A stretch of DNA of 64,000 bases from Rapana venosa (GCA_028751875.1 CM054140.1:22376500-22440499), one strand, 5' to 3'. Positions 11,321 to 21,006 are shown, numbered from the stretch's first letter. A program made the numbers and translations. Notes: a model not told the origin generated them from the letters alone.

Positions 11321-11672
11321 ACCTTGACCACAAATAAACCCTGAATCATACACACATATTGTTACACACAAACCAACATCCAAAACAAAGCAAAACCTCC
11401 ACACACAACCAGGTCTCTGTTTGGTTCACCGGATATATATATATATTTGTTTTGAAATACAAACTTTTCCGTAGTTCTTATTTGTCGTACATTTATACCT
11501 TGACCACAAATAAACCCTGAATCATACAGACTTATTGTTACACACAATCCAACAGCAAAAAAAAACCCAACACAAAACAAATCCTTCATTGGTCTGTTTG
11601 GTTACACCGGGAAATATATTTGTTTTGAAATACAACTTTTCGGTACTACTTATTTGTTTTACATAGATAGAA
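11321..11672. repeat. 176-bp tandem duplication
   Basis: ACCTTGACCACAAATAAACC begins both units (11321 and 11497). Both continue through TTGTTACACACAA, TCTGTTTGGTT, ATATTTGTTTTGAAATACAA and end at CTTATTTGT. No coding frame. Confidence 0.9.
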
Positions 11673-11714
11673 ACAAACAACTGGATGAGTTCCCACGACT
11701 GAGTATTGGAGTAG

Positions 11715-11780
11715 TAGCATTAGTAGTAGTAGTATCGGCGGTAGCAGCAGCAGCAGCAGCAGCAGCAGCGGCAGTGGCAG
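11715..11780. repeat. AGT then CAG/GCA triplet repeat
   Basis: Short AGT repeats run into about ten GCA units (11742-11775). An alanine- or glutamine-like frame is possible but carries no domain signal. Confidence 0.9.
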
Positions 11781-12005
11781 GTTGTTGTCTTTCCGCGTTC
11801 GTCATCACACCAGTGGAAGTGTCTACACATACATAAAACAAAAAGAACCCAAGTGGGATTATACTACAATGATAAACCAGAGATGAATTTTAGTTTACTT
11901 ATAGGACAGTTTAAAAAATAAATATATTTGATCAGTCGTAACATTTATATATATATATACATTTTATAAATATTTTAAGAATATTCTCTATATAAAAGTA
12001 TAATG

Positions 12006-12011
12006 ACTTAC
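12006..12011 (-). other. possible splice donor GTAAGT overlapping a stop codon
   Basis: On the minus strand the 180-residue frame ends ATCAAACA then GTAAGT. The TAA stop lies inside a consensus-like donor, so the exon could end at 12012 and the protein could continue downstream. Confidence 0.35.
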
Positions 12012-12550
12012 TGTTTGATGATATCCTGTTCTCTTTTGGTCAAGACGTGGTTGATCACGTGCGATAACGCGATGAGGAAAATGTCTGACGCCCGATATTG
12101 CACATTGCGTTGACACAGTTGTTTCATTATCAACACCACATCTGAGAAGAATCGCTTCATGGCCACAGTTCGAAAAGTCTTCTTCACTACATCACAGTTG
12201 GCGGCAGGAAGATTTGTACTTTTTGGATGGGCAATGTCATCATCCCACATCAGATTGTACAAGATGATCTTTTGCAACATTTTTCTGTCACTCGTTTCGA
12301 GTTCATCTATAATTGAAATCACTATTTCCACTCTTCGGTAGATATCTTTGTCAATACTAGCCATGTATTTTTCAAGAATCGACAAACAACTATCCGGGCT
12401 GTTGGTGTCGTCCAACAGAAGTCCCATTTCTTCAATCCCTTCCATAATGCCTTCAAAAAATTCCTCATCTCCAACAGATAAGACGTCTTCATTTGTGCTA
12501 CTCTGAAAGTTGAAAAACGTGGAATCAATATCTGACAAATCAGACTCCAT
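12008..12550 (-). CDS. hypothetical 180-residue protein or first coding exon
   Basis: This is the only long frame in the window that is neither low-complexity nor recognisably mobile. It starts at an ATG in good context (CATCATGG) and encodes an acidic N-terminus (MESDLSDIDSTFF, then GDEEFFEGIMEGIEEMG). Helix-prone segments follow: DTNSPDSCLSILEKYM, RRVEIVISIIDELETSDR, FRTVAMKRFFSDVVLIMKQL, and ALSHVINHVLTKREQDIIK. I see no signal peptide, membrane segment or named domain; the pattern suggests an alpha-helical bundle. The stop overlaps a GTAAGT donor, so it may be one exon of a longer gene. The surroundings are the least repetitive in the window. It could also be a chance frame or an old retrocopy. 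No function is proposed. Confidence 0.4.
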   Translation of the reverse strand: MESDLSDIDSTFFNFQSSTNEDVLSVGDEEFFEGIMEGIEEMGLLLDDTNSPDSCLSILEKYMASIDKDIYRRVEIVISIIDELETSDRKMLQKIILYNLMWDDDIAHPKSTNLPAANCDVVKKTFRTVAMKRFFSDVVLIMKQLCQRNVQYRASDIFLIALSHVINHVLTKREQDIIKQ

Positions 12551-12607
12551 GATGTGACTGCTGAGCTCTTCAAAAACGGCTTTGACTCCCTCTTACAATG
12601 CCCCTGG

Positions 12608-12614
12608 TATATAT
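12608..12614 (-). promoter_or_regulatory. possible TATA element upstream of the 12.5-kb frame
   Basis: ATATATA lies about 60 bp upstream of the ATG at 12550. The spacing would allow a short 5' leader. Position and composition are the only evidence. Confidence 0.2.
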
Positions 12615-12773
12615 CGGAAAAAATTTCCATTGGTACCAAGAGATCTTTTGTTGGTATCAAAACCAGTCCTAAGTCTAAAAGTATTTATTATACATAAGAG
12701 ATTCATGCCCTTAAATTTTAACATAGTATATAACATTCTACACAAGAATGTATCACACTTAGTATTAGACGCA

Positions 12774-12774
<1 letters not shown>

Positions 12775-12818
<44 letters not shown>

Positions 12819-12830
12819 TGTGTGTGCTTT
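12775..12830. repeat. GT microsatellite
   Basis: GT run of about 50 bp. Confidence 0.97.
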
Positions 12831-12939
12831 TATGACAAAAAAGAAAAGACCATTAAAATACATAGAAAGACAGATAAAAGCTCTTAGGCGACTTCTATGG
12901 GTAGATAGATAAATAGAAAAAAAAAGACATACATACACA

Positions 12940-13022
12940 CAGACGCACTAACACACGCACAGACGCACACAAACGCACTAACACACGCACAGACGCACTA
13001 ACACACGCACAGACACACTACG
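12940..13022. repeat. CACACGCACAGACGCACTAA minisatellite
   Basis: Three to four copies of an 18-20 bp unit. The stretch 13023-13350 after it contains no gene I can see, only a G-rich patch near 13140-13160. Confidence 0.85.
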
Positions 13023-13349
13023 AACTGGCTAAAGGATGAATGAAATCAAAAGAAACCAAGGGACACCTAGAGTAGTCTGCTGTGCAGGGACCCGCTGGAC
13101 AAAAAAGGACGTCATTACAGTGACCATACTGCAAAAATAGGGGGCGCGGGGGCGGGGCGTGTGAGAAAGTACCTATGCCAGGATAGTTGAACATGCTGAG
13201 AATTGAAAGGAATAAGCATTGTATTACGCTCTACTGTATATAAACACACACACAAAAAAAGGAAATGAAAACAGCTAAGAGAGAGATAGTCAATGCCTAC
13301 CTATATTCAAAGTAAAAGCAACAGCAGTTGGTTGGGTTTTTTCTTTTGC

Positions 13350-13352
13350 TAG

Positions 13353-13398
<46 letters not shown>

Positions 13399-13404
13399 GT
13401 GCGT
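13350..13404. repeat. GT microsatellite
   Basis: GT run of about 40 bp with GCGT variants at the end. Confidence 0.97.
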
Positions 13405-13637
13405 TTATCTACCAAACAACCTGTTTGCGGCTACACGTAGCGAGACTCAGTCCCTTAAGGCAACAGTCATCTCCATTTCTCTCTGTGTTGTTTCAACAAC
13501 CTATCAGTGCGTCTGTCAGTGCGCCTGTGTCATCGCCTACAGGTAGCAATAGACATCTATTTATCGTACGCTATCCAGCAGTATGTACCCGAGCTAGTCC
13601 TTCGATGTGGCAGTCGTCTTTGTCTCCGTTTTCTCTC

Positions 13638-13841
13638 ATTGAGGATAATGGAATAAGCACTCACGTGCTTTTTTTTACATCCAGTCCCCGTATGTATGCG
13701 GTTTTGTAAATTTTGTCATCTGTTTCCACCGGCACACAATGGCCTACTCTTTCGAAAAGCGGAACAGGATTTAACGTGTGCGCAAGATGTTCTGCGTGCG
13801 TTCGAACACGGGGCCTCGGTTTATAGTCTCATCCGAAGGAC
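13638..13841 (-). mobile_element. SINE-A, head missing
   Basis: On the plus strand it reads GAGGATAATGGAATAAGCAC, CCCGTATGTATGCGG, CGGCACACAATGGCC and GTCTCATCCGAAGGAC, the reverse of the SINE-A 3' and middle parts. The tRNA-like head is absent. 13842-13964 holds no feature. Confidence 0.85.
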
Positions 13842-13964
13842 TTATTGTTGTGTGTGTTCTTATAGTGGTTTTTACTCATTGTTGCTGTGGTTCTCTCGCC
13901 TGCTCCTTCTTTTTCTTTCCTTTTCTTTTTGTTTAGCTATTTTAAAAATTATTTGATAGTTTTC

Positions 13965-14695
13965 GCTGTCCTCCTCCTCCCTCCTCCACCTCTTTCTTCT
14001 TCTTGTTCTTCTTGTTTTTGTTCTTCTTGGTCTTGTTCTTCTTGTTCTTCTTGTTCTTGTTCTTCTTATTCTTGTTCTTCTTGTTCTTGTTCTTCTTGTT
14101 GTTGTTGTTGTTGTTGTTCTTCTTCTTCTTCTTCTTCTTCTTCTTCTTCTCTTCTTCTTCTTTCTTTCTTTCTTTCTGTCTGTCTGTCTGTCTGCTTCTT
14201 TCTTCTTGTTTTTTAATCTCCTCCTCTTCCTCTCATCCTCCTTCTTCTCCTTCTTTTCTTCTTTCTTTCTTTCTTTTGTTCTTGTTCTTCTTGTTCTTCT
14301 TGTTCTTCTTGTTCTTGTTCTTCTTCTTCTCCTTCTTCTTCTTCTTCTTCTTCTTCTTCTTCTTCTTCTTCTTCTTCTTCTTCTTCTTCTTCTTCTTCGC
14401 AATTCTCCTTCTTCGTTCTTCCTTCTTGTTCTTTCTTTCTTTCTTTCTTTCTTTCTTCTCTATTTCTTCTTCCGCCTCCTTCCTCCTCCTCCTCCTTCTT
14501 CTTCGTCTTCTCTTTCTGCTTCCTTTTCCTTCTTCTTTCCTCCACCCTTTTTCTCCATTTTCTCCTTTTTCTTGTTATTGTTGTCTTCTTTTCTTCTTCT
14601 TCTTCTTCTTCTTCTTCTTCTTCTTCTTCTTCTTTCTTCCATCTTCTTCTTCTTCTTCGCAATTCTTCTTCTTCTTCGCAATTCTTTATTTGTGT
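13965..14695. repeat. 700-bp polypyrimidine (CTT/TTG/CTTT) tract
   Basis: An almost unbroken pyrimidine strand built of CTT, GTTCTT, CTTT and CTGT units, with TTCGCAATTC variants at 14395, 14656 and 14675. Open frames across it are Phe/Leu/Ser or Lys/Glu/Arg runs and are not genes. Confidence 0.95.
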
Positions 14696-14924
14696 TGTTG
14701 CTGTTTGCTGATGCTTTTGGCACCGGCTGACATGTGTTTTACTTGGACATCTTCCACAGTGGCCACTTGATTAAGTCAGTCTCCTCGTCTGCTTTCATTC
14801 ACCCAACAGTTCAGTTAGTGCGAAGTTGTACAGAATGATACAGCCACACTTGCAGTCATGTGCGGGCTTGTGTGTTTTAGTTTGTTCATACATATGGTAC
14901 GTATTGAACATTTGAAGAGCACAG

Positions 14925-15062
14925 GCACGCACGCATGCACGCATGCATGCATGCACGCGCACGCGCACACACACACACATATACATACAGATGCATATAG
15001 GCACACATGCATATAGGCACACACACACACATGCAGGTGCATATAAGGACACATGCATATCG

Positions 15063-15115
<53 letters not shown>

Positions 15116-15129
15116 ACTCACACACACAC
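14925..15129. repeat. GCAT/GCAC and AC repeats
   Basis: Alternating GCATGCAT and GCGCAC units, then imperfect ATAGGCACACATGCAT repeats and a 50-bp AC run. Confidence 0.95.
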
Positions 15130-15476
15130 GGGACGGGATAACCTAGGTGTTAGAGTGATGTATTCGTGATCTGCTGACCCGGGTTCGATTCTCGTTCAAG
15201 AGGATTAATTTTTCCTCTGGCGTTAACATCAGTGCCGACTCCACTCTCCCAAAAATTCCTTCGGATGGGACTATAAACCGAGGTCCCGCGTGTGAACGCA
15301 CGCACAGTATCTTGCGCACACGTTAAAACCTGTTTCGTTTTTCGGAAGAGTAGGCCATTGTGTGCAGGTAGGAACGGATGGCAAAATTTACAAAACTGCA
15401 TGCACACGGGGACTAGATGAAAAAAAGCACGCGAGGGCTTATTCCATTATCCTCGAAATAAAAGAATAAATAAATA
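15130..15476 (+). mobile_element. SINE-A, near full length
   Basis: The tRNA-like head (GGGACGGGATAACCTAGGTG with box B GGGTTCGATTC) is followed by AGGATTAATTTTTCCTCTGG, AACATCAGTGCCGACTCCA, GACTATAAACCGAGG, TCTTGCGCACACGTTAAA and the 3' end ATTATCCTCGAAATAAAAG plus AAAT repeats. Box A is mutated, so promoter activity is doubtful. Confidence 0.88.
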
Positions 15477-15489
15477 TTTTTTTAAATAT

Positions 15490-15565
15490 AGATACACATG
15501 CATATCGGCACACACATACATACATATTTACACACACACATTCACACACACACCACACACACACA

Positions 15566-15598
<33 letters not shown>

Positions 15599-15699
15599 GC
15601 TGAAATCTTTCTGTCTGTCTGTCTACCTGTCTCTGTCTATCTGTCTGTCTGGTCTGTCTGTCAGTGTTTCTCTCTCTCTCTCCTCTGTCTGTCTGTCCG

Positions 15700-15732
<33 letters not shown>
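15490..15732. repeat. AC, CTGT and CT microsatellites
   Basis: Successive AC, CTGT/CTAT and CT arrays between two SINE-A pieces. Confidence 0.95.
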
Positions 15733-15811
15733 ATCAAAACCGCATACACACGGGGACTGGATGTAAAAAAGCACATAAATCTTATTCCATTATCCTCGAT
15801 ATAAAAGAATT
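15733..15811 (+). mobile_element. SINE-A 3' fragment
   Basis: ACCGCATACACACGGGGACT, GGATGTAAAAAAGCACA, ATTATCCTCGATATAAAAG. Truncated at the CT array. Confidence 0.8.
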
Positions 15812-16053
15812 TTTTTTTTTTAATCTCCCTTCTCTCCCTCTGCCCCCCATCTCTCTCTCTCTCTCTCTCTCTCCCTCCCTCTCTCTCTCTCTCCCTCTCT
15901 CTCTTAGTTGGGAACCTTGTTAGGTCATAGGTTTAAAACAGACCATGGATTTACATACTGAGCCATGTAATCGCCTTGTTGTTTTCCTACATAGACTAAT
16001 AGCGAAACCAAGCTGTGCCCTGCCTACCTACCTACCTACCTACCTGCCTGCCT
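15812..16053. repeat. CT arrays and CCTA/CTGC repeats
   Basis: CT-rich DNA at 15850-15904 and CCTA then CTGC repeats at 16021-16053, with ordinary sequence between. Confidence 0.9.
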
Positions 16054-16399
16054 GTTTATAGACATAAATAACACCATGCTCAATCCACACCATTGTGCCA
16101 TGTACGTCACGTCACGAGGGCCTGAAAGTTTGCTCTTGACCTTGTCCTTACTTTCTTCACTGACCATGTCTTGCCATACTGTTAATACGTAATCGTTATC
16201 AACGCGCGCGGCCTGTCAACGGTGAGTGTGTCTCATTATTGACACTGGCTGACTGAATCAAATTGAATTGAAGGCTTAGAAACCGACCTTTGAACGAATA
16301 GAGTTTTAAGATGCTAGGCTATAATCATGGGTATTTCATCATTTTGAGGTCAAAATCCAATCTTGCTGTTGATAGCCCCGCCAGCAACAGAAGCCATAT
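16054..16399. other. no recognised feature
   Basis: Non-repetitive sequence without a convincing frame or known motif. Confidence 0.5.
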
Positions 16400-16484
16400 T
16401 GGGAGGGGGGTGGGGGTGAGGGGGTGGGGGTGGCTTGTCACCTTGGTGGGGGGGAGGGCTGGGGGGGCTGGGGGGGGGGGGAGA
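16400..16484 (+). other. G-quadruplex-prone G tract
   Basis: More than eight runs of four or more G within 85 bp, with short loops, on the plus strand. Confidence 0.8.
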
Positions 16485-16517
16485 GAGAGAGACAAGATTT
16501 TATTTATTTTGATTTTA

Positions 16518-16688
16518 TTCTTTTATTTCGAGGATAGTGGAATAAGCACTCATGTGCTTTTTTTCCCATCCAGTCCCCCGTGTGTATGCATATTTGTAAA
16601 TATTGTCATCCATTCCCACGGGCACACAATGGCCTACTCTTTCGAAAAGTGGAACAGGTTTTAACGTGTGCGCAAGATGTTCTGCATG
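16518..16688 (-). mobile_element. SINE-A, 3' half
   Basis: Plus-strand text TCGAGGATAGTGGAATAAGC, CCCCCGTGTGTATGC, GGGCACACAATGGCC, GTGCGCAAGATGTTC. It stops at the start of the middle domain. Confidence 0.85.
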
Positions 16689-16777
16689 AGAGAGAAAGAG
16701 ATCTTCAGAATTCTTCACATTGAACCTGGTATGGGTTGTTCAGGTAAACTAGGGATGAGGGGCTTACGGGTATGGAC

Positions 16778-16856
16778 CTCTTCTTCTTCGTTGTCGTCGA
16801 ACGCTCAGACAGCAACTATTGTTGTCTGTTATATGAGCGAAAATGCGTCACGCTGC

Positions 16857-16887
<31 letters not shown>

Positions 16888-17323
16888 GTATGGAATTTAT
16901 ATAGCGCTGAATCTTGTAAAGCAACAAATCAAAGCGCTCAGATTTCATTTCATACCACTTTAAGTCATGGCAGATTTCTCTCCGTGAAATTCGGGCTGCT
17001 CTCCCCGGGGAGAGCGGGAGAGCGCGTCGCCACAAGCGCAGCGCCACCCTTTTTTTTCCATTAAGCGCCTGACAAGTCAGGCCCAGCGCATCCAACTTCG
17101 GCACAAGAGAGAATTGTTACCTCTTAAGTCTTTCTGGGAAAAAAAGGCAGGAGAATGGACCAAGAAGGCAGAAAAACAGACAAGAAGGAGGTGACAGGAA
17201 GAAAAGGAACAAGGCAAAAACAAAGAGAGTGATAGAAAAGAGAAATTTCTCGTACATAACTTCCAGAATGTGGGGATGCTATTTATACCAATAGCCCCCC
17301 TTCCCGGGCATCCCCACAGGGGG
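16778..17323 (-). mobile_element. Element X copy 3, split by a SINE-F
   Basis: On the minus strand: perfect TGTGGGGATGC and GCATCCCCACA arms enclosing GGTATAAATA, then the pyrimidine-rich body, the palindrome GCCTGACTTGTCAGGC, the CAGACAACAATAG/TTGCTGTCTG hairpin, GAGCGTTCGACGACAACG and GAAGAAGAAG. A SINE-F with LINE-A tail occupies 16863-17057 between CCATTAA repeats. This is the cleanest of the three long copies. Confidence 0.75.
16863..17057 (-). mobile_element. SINE-F with LINE-A tail
   Basis: Minus strand: GGGTGGCGCTGCGC, GCGACGCGCTCTCC, the palindrome CTCTCCCCGGGGAGAG, CAGCCCGAATTTCACGG, AAATCTGCC, then GCGCTTTGATTTGTTGC and ATATAAATTCCATACATTAT plus TTA repeats. It is flanked by CCATTAA (16856-16862 and 17058-17064). 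I associate this body with a common gastropod repeat. It ends exactly in the LINE-A tail. Confidence 0.8.
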
Positions 17324-17993
17324 AACGAGTATGGATACAGGCTTGTCACAGAATATGGCACCCAAACAAACAAATGTAAGGTAGGCAGGCCTACTACAGG
17401 GCAAAGTTTTGCTGTGTTTTCGGACACTAGGCCTATCATTCAGTGCAGTAACTCGCGGCAGAAGTCTGTGTGCTTGTCAAATGCAAGAACTGAAGATAAG
17501 CCTATATAGATTTGTCAACAACAGTAACATTGCTGATTGTTTTCGTTTGGGGGTCACTGTCTGTGAGTAGCATAATGCATGTTCTGTGTTTTGACTAGAA
17601 TCCGCTGATCATGAAATGACTAACTGACTGGCTGATAATGAATGAATGAATGAATGAATGCCTTATAGAGCGCACAAAAATCCTTATAGCCATAAGTGGG
17701 AGCCATGTAAACATGATAATGGGTTCTCAGGTTTTGCAAGATTTCGCGGAGTCAGTCTTGCTTGGGAACCTGTAGCGGACTCACGTTAGTTGCAATGGTA
17801 ACTAGATAAGCAATAGAAAACAAAATAATTACATAAAGAAATTAATGCCGCGTTCACTGGTCTCTGTTTTTTGTTTGGTTGTTTGTTACAGTCAGCAAAG
17901 ACTAATAATTATAGCCTCCTTGTCCATATCTTCCTATCTCTGTTTCCGTCTTCCCCACCTGTTTCCTGAAGCAGTACCATGCCAGATGCTTCT

Positions 17994-18024
<31 letters not shown>

Positions 18025-18719
18025 ATCCCCATGCAGATAAAATGAAGGAGTCATCCTGAATTCACAACGTTTCTTCAGGGTTACATTCGATGTTATTCCC
18101 GAAATCGGGATGCAGCTATCTTGCTGGTGGGTAAACATCGCCTAGGTTGTATCACAGTTCTTGATTAAAACCATTGACACTGGGGGCAACAGCAAAATGA
18201 GAGACTTTATAATCAGTGGTTTTCCCGCTCATGAAAATTCCACTTTACAGCTTAGTCTTTAGTGATCCACTATGACTCTCTGACTAGGAGGCTTGACTTG
18301 CACAGTCCTTATGTGCTGCAGCCCTGGGTGCTAGTTGGCCTTTGGAGAACATCTCCAATGCTGACTGTCCATATGCCCTCTTGGCCCAGAGAGTGGGGAT
18401 GTGCTGTGGGAAAGACACCTCCACTATAATCAAATTTCTGCCCAATTTCCAAAACAGCCGCTTCCTCCTCTGCTGTTTTGGAGGTCATCATCAAACACAC
18501 TCACAATCGATGACACACGAGCCTCCATGATCGTATGGCTGGAGAGATCAGTCAAATGGTGATTCTAAAGGGGTTGCCTGTTTCTGTACATCATGTCTCA
18601 GGCCCTGAGTACACGATTTATCCAAACCGTTCTAAACACACTGGTATTTATAAAGTTGGATTAGTTTAATTCCCCAGCATAAATTGTTTGGCTTAGGGAC
18701 TGAAAATTGTTTTCCCTTT
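17324..18719. other. gene-poor stretch
   Basis: It contains GAAT repeats at 17638-17660 and a poly-C run of about 27 bases at 17997-18023. The part at 18300-18540 has frames of about 62 residues on both strands, with no domain I know. No exon structure supported. Confidence 0.5.
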
Positions 18720-18826
18720 TTTTTCCTTCCTCCGCTAGAGCTCCAAAGTTCAAGAATGGTGAGATATATGCATATGCCACCGTTCCAACCCCAGTCCCCC
18801 CCCCCCCACACCCCCACACCCACACA

Positions 18827-18875
<49 letters not shown>

Positions 18876-19210
18876 ATTTAGGTAACCGCATTCCGACTTC
18901 GGGGATGGTGTCTAAACACGACACCTGTGTGCATGCTGGTTTCTTTTTTCTGTCATCAGTTCCTACCAGCACACAATGGCCTACTCTTCCAAAAACCTGA
19001 ACGGGGTTTTTAACGTGTGGGCATGATGTTCTGAGGGTATTCGCACACGGCGCCTTGCTTTATAGTCTCATGCGAAGGGCTTTGACATTCACTTCGATTT
19101 TTGTTGTTGTCAAACTGGGAAGAAAGGGTGAGGCTGGGAATCGAACCCAGAACCTCACGGTTTACTTGTTGGCAGGCGAACGACTTAACCATCCTGCCAC
19201 CTCTCCTTCT
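18720..19210 (-). mobile_element. SINE-B copy 1
   Basis: The minus-strand head is tRNA-like (GGCAGGATGGTTAAGTCG and box B GGGTTCGATTCC). The SINE-A-type middle follows (TGAGACTATAAAGC, CAGAACATCATGCCC), then the family-specific end AGGTGTCGTGTTTAGACACC, CCCGAAGTCGGAATGCGG, an expanded AC array (18800-18872) and TTGAACTTTGGAGCTCTAG. Confidence 0.82.
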
Positions 19211-19680
19211 TGGCCTGAAATGAACCACTGTGATGTCTCCCAAACTGATAGTATAGCTAGTTTCCTCCAGAGGACTTAGTGTACCCACACACTTGTGATG
19301 TGCCCATGTCATCGATTCCTCAGAACTCGTGACGACCTTGATCACCATCTTGAATCGTTTAGCATTTCGTCCTTTTTACCCTGATACATGTGACAATAGG
19401 GTCGCATCAGGTGATTTAACAGACATGCAAAAAAAAGAGAAAAAAGCAAACAAACATTGAAGCCACTGTTCAGTTCTTCTGGCAGTCACGATCTTTACAA
19501 GAGATGAGTAGGATCTTAGGGTACCGATGTCATTTCTGATGCAGAGTCGTTTGTGGATCTCTATTGTCCATCAAGGTCTGTGTTTTGCAAATCATCAAGT
19601 AAGACTGCTTTCATTAGAGTAAGTATCATAGTCATTTTGGAACAAAGAGAGAGAGGGGGAAGGGGTGGGGGAGCGAGAGC
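19211..19680. other. no recognised feature
   Basis: Single-copy-looking sequence. No frame or repeat family recognised. Confidence 0.5.
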
Positions 19681-19692
19681 AAGGGGGGGGGG

Positions 19693-19756
<64 letters not shown>
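19681..19756. repeat. GA microsatellite
   Basis: G-run then about 60 bp of GA. Confidence 0.97.
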
Positions 19757-19758
<2 letters not shown>

Positions 19759-19869
19759 GTTGTTGCTGTGTGTACTGCTCGAAGAGTTCAAGGTTTGACC
19801 AAAAGTTAAAAATGAAAAAACAAGACAAAACCAGTGTCCACTAAAAAAAAGCAAATGTTATGTTGTTAT

Positions 19870-20163
19870 ATTGAGGAGGCACCGTGGTGGAGTGGTTTAG
19901 GCGGTCAACTCGTGATCCAGAGGTCGCGGGTTCGATCCCCGCTCAGCTCGGTGTTGTGTCCTTGGGAAAGACACTTTACTCCTATTTTCCTCACTCCACC
20001 CAGGTGTACAAGTGGGTACCAGCTCTGCTGGGGAAGTATATATCTGGCGACAGACTAGCGTCCTGTCACAGGGGTGGTGAAAAACCATCAGTTCGCTTAA
20101 CGCTACAGAAACCGGGATAAGCTCCGGCTCTATGGGCCTTCTGGCTCGAAAGAACATAACTTT
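19870..20163 (+). mobile_element. SINE-C copy 1 with 12-bp target duplication
   Basis: The tRNA-like head GGTGGAGTGGTTTAGGCGG with box B GCGGGTTCGATCCCC leads to CCTTGGGAAAGACACTTTAC and CACCCAGGTGTACAAGTGGG, a core resembling the Deu/MIR-type SINE core (from memory). Then come CTGGCGACAGACTAGCGTCC and AAACCATCAGTTCGC, and the end CTCGAAAGAACATAAC followed by T's. TTATGTTGTTAT flanks it at 19858-19869 and 20164-20175. Both Pol III boxes look intact. Confidence 0.9.
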
Positions 20164-20228
20164 TTATGTTGTTATGTGACACTGAAGGATTACCTGACTC
20201 TGCTGATGTACATATAAAAGAACTCCAC

Positions 20229-20276
20229 CCCCCCCCCCACCCCCACCCCTCCCCCACCCCCACCCCCACCCCCGCC
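20229..20276 (-). other. C-rich tract (G-quadruplex-prone minus strand)
   Basis: Repeated CCCCCA units. The region 20277-20669 holds nothing else recognisable. Confidence 0.75.
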
Positions 20277-20669
20277 TACTCTTTCAGTAGATTGTCTTGC
20301 ATAGAGTCATTGTGATCAGTTATGGGTTCCTTTAAAGGATTCAACCGGCTGGTATGAAAGAGTGATGGTGTTGATTTCTGTGCGTGACTCTCCGCAAGAC
20401 TCTACTTAGAATGAATGTCAGGGTCTTCCTGGCATCTGTGTACAGCGGTATCATTGTCACATCATAATGATGTATTGTAACAATTTACCATGGTGCTAGA
20501 ATGTGAGGGTGTTGGTTGACTAGGTCTAAAGTCAGTTAATTTCTGCTGTCGTCTTTCTTACTGGTTTTTCTTTCTATTTTGATTCAGTTTTTTTCCCCGG
20601 TTCCTTGACAAGACCTCCCAGGTTTACGATTGTGTCAGGTATCAGGTCTGGGACCGTTTTTACTGAACA

Positions 20670-21006
20670 TTGAGATAGCTGAAATGGTGTCTGAACACGT
20701 GTTCTACGTGCATGCATTTATCATTTTTTTAAAAAGTTTTGTCATCCGTTCCTACCAGCGCGAAAAGGTATACTCTTCCGAAAGGTGGAACGGGTTTTTA
20801 ACGAGTGCTCAAGATGTTCTGCGTACGTTTGCACACACGGGACCAAAGTTTATAGTCTCATCCAGGGGACTCTTGAGGGAAGCGGAGTCAGTATTGATGT
20901 TAACTCCAGGGTAAAATCCCCTAAAACGGGCATTGCCTCCGTGGTGGCTCGATCCCGGGCCGTCAGATCACAAAGGCAATGTTTTAACCACTAGGCTATC
21001 CAGGCC
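20670..21006 (-). mobile_element. SINE-A/B relative with tRNA-like head
   Basis: Minus strand: TAGCCTAGTGGTTAAAACAT head, a mutated box B in GGGATCGAGCC, AACATCAATACTGACTCCG, ATGAGACTATAAACTTTGG, CAGAACATCTTGAGCACTCG, and a short SINE-B-like end (TCAGACACC). It is diverged from both families. Confidence 0.75.

Noticed and set aside
18309..18530. Short frames on both strands
   Set aside because: No recognisable domain; frames of this size are expected by chance.
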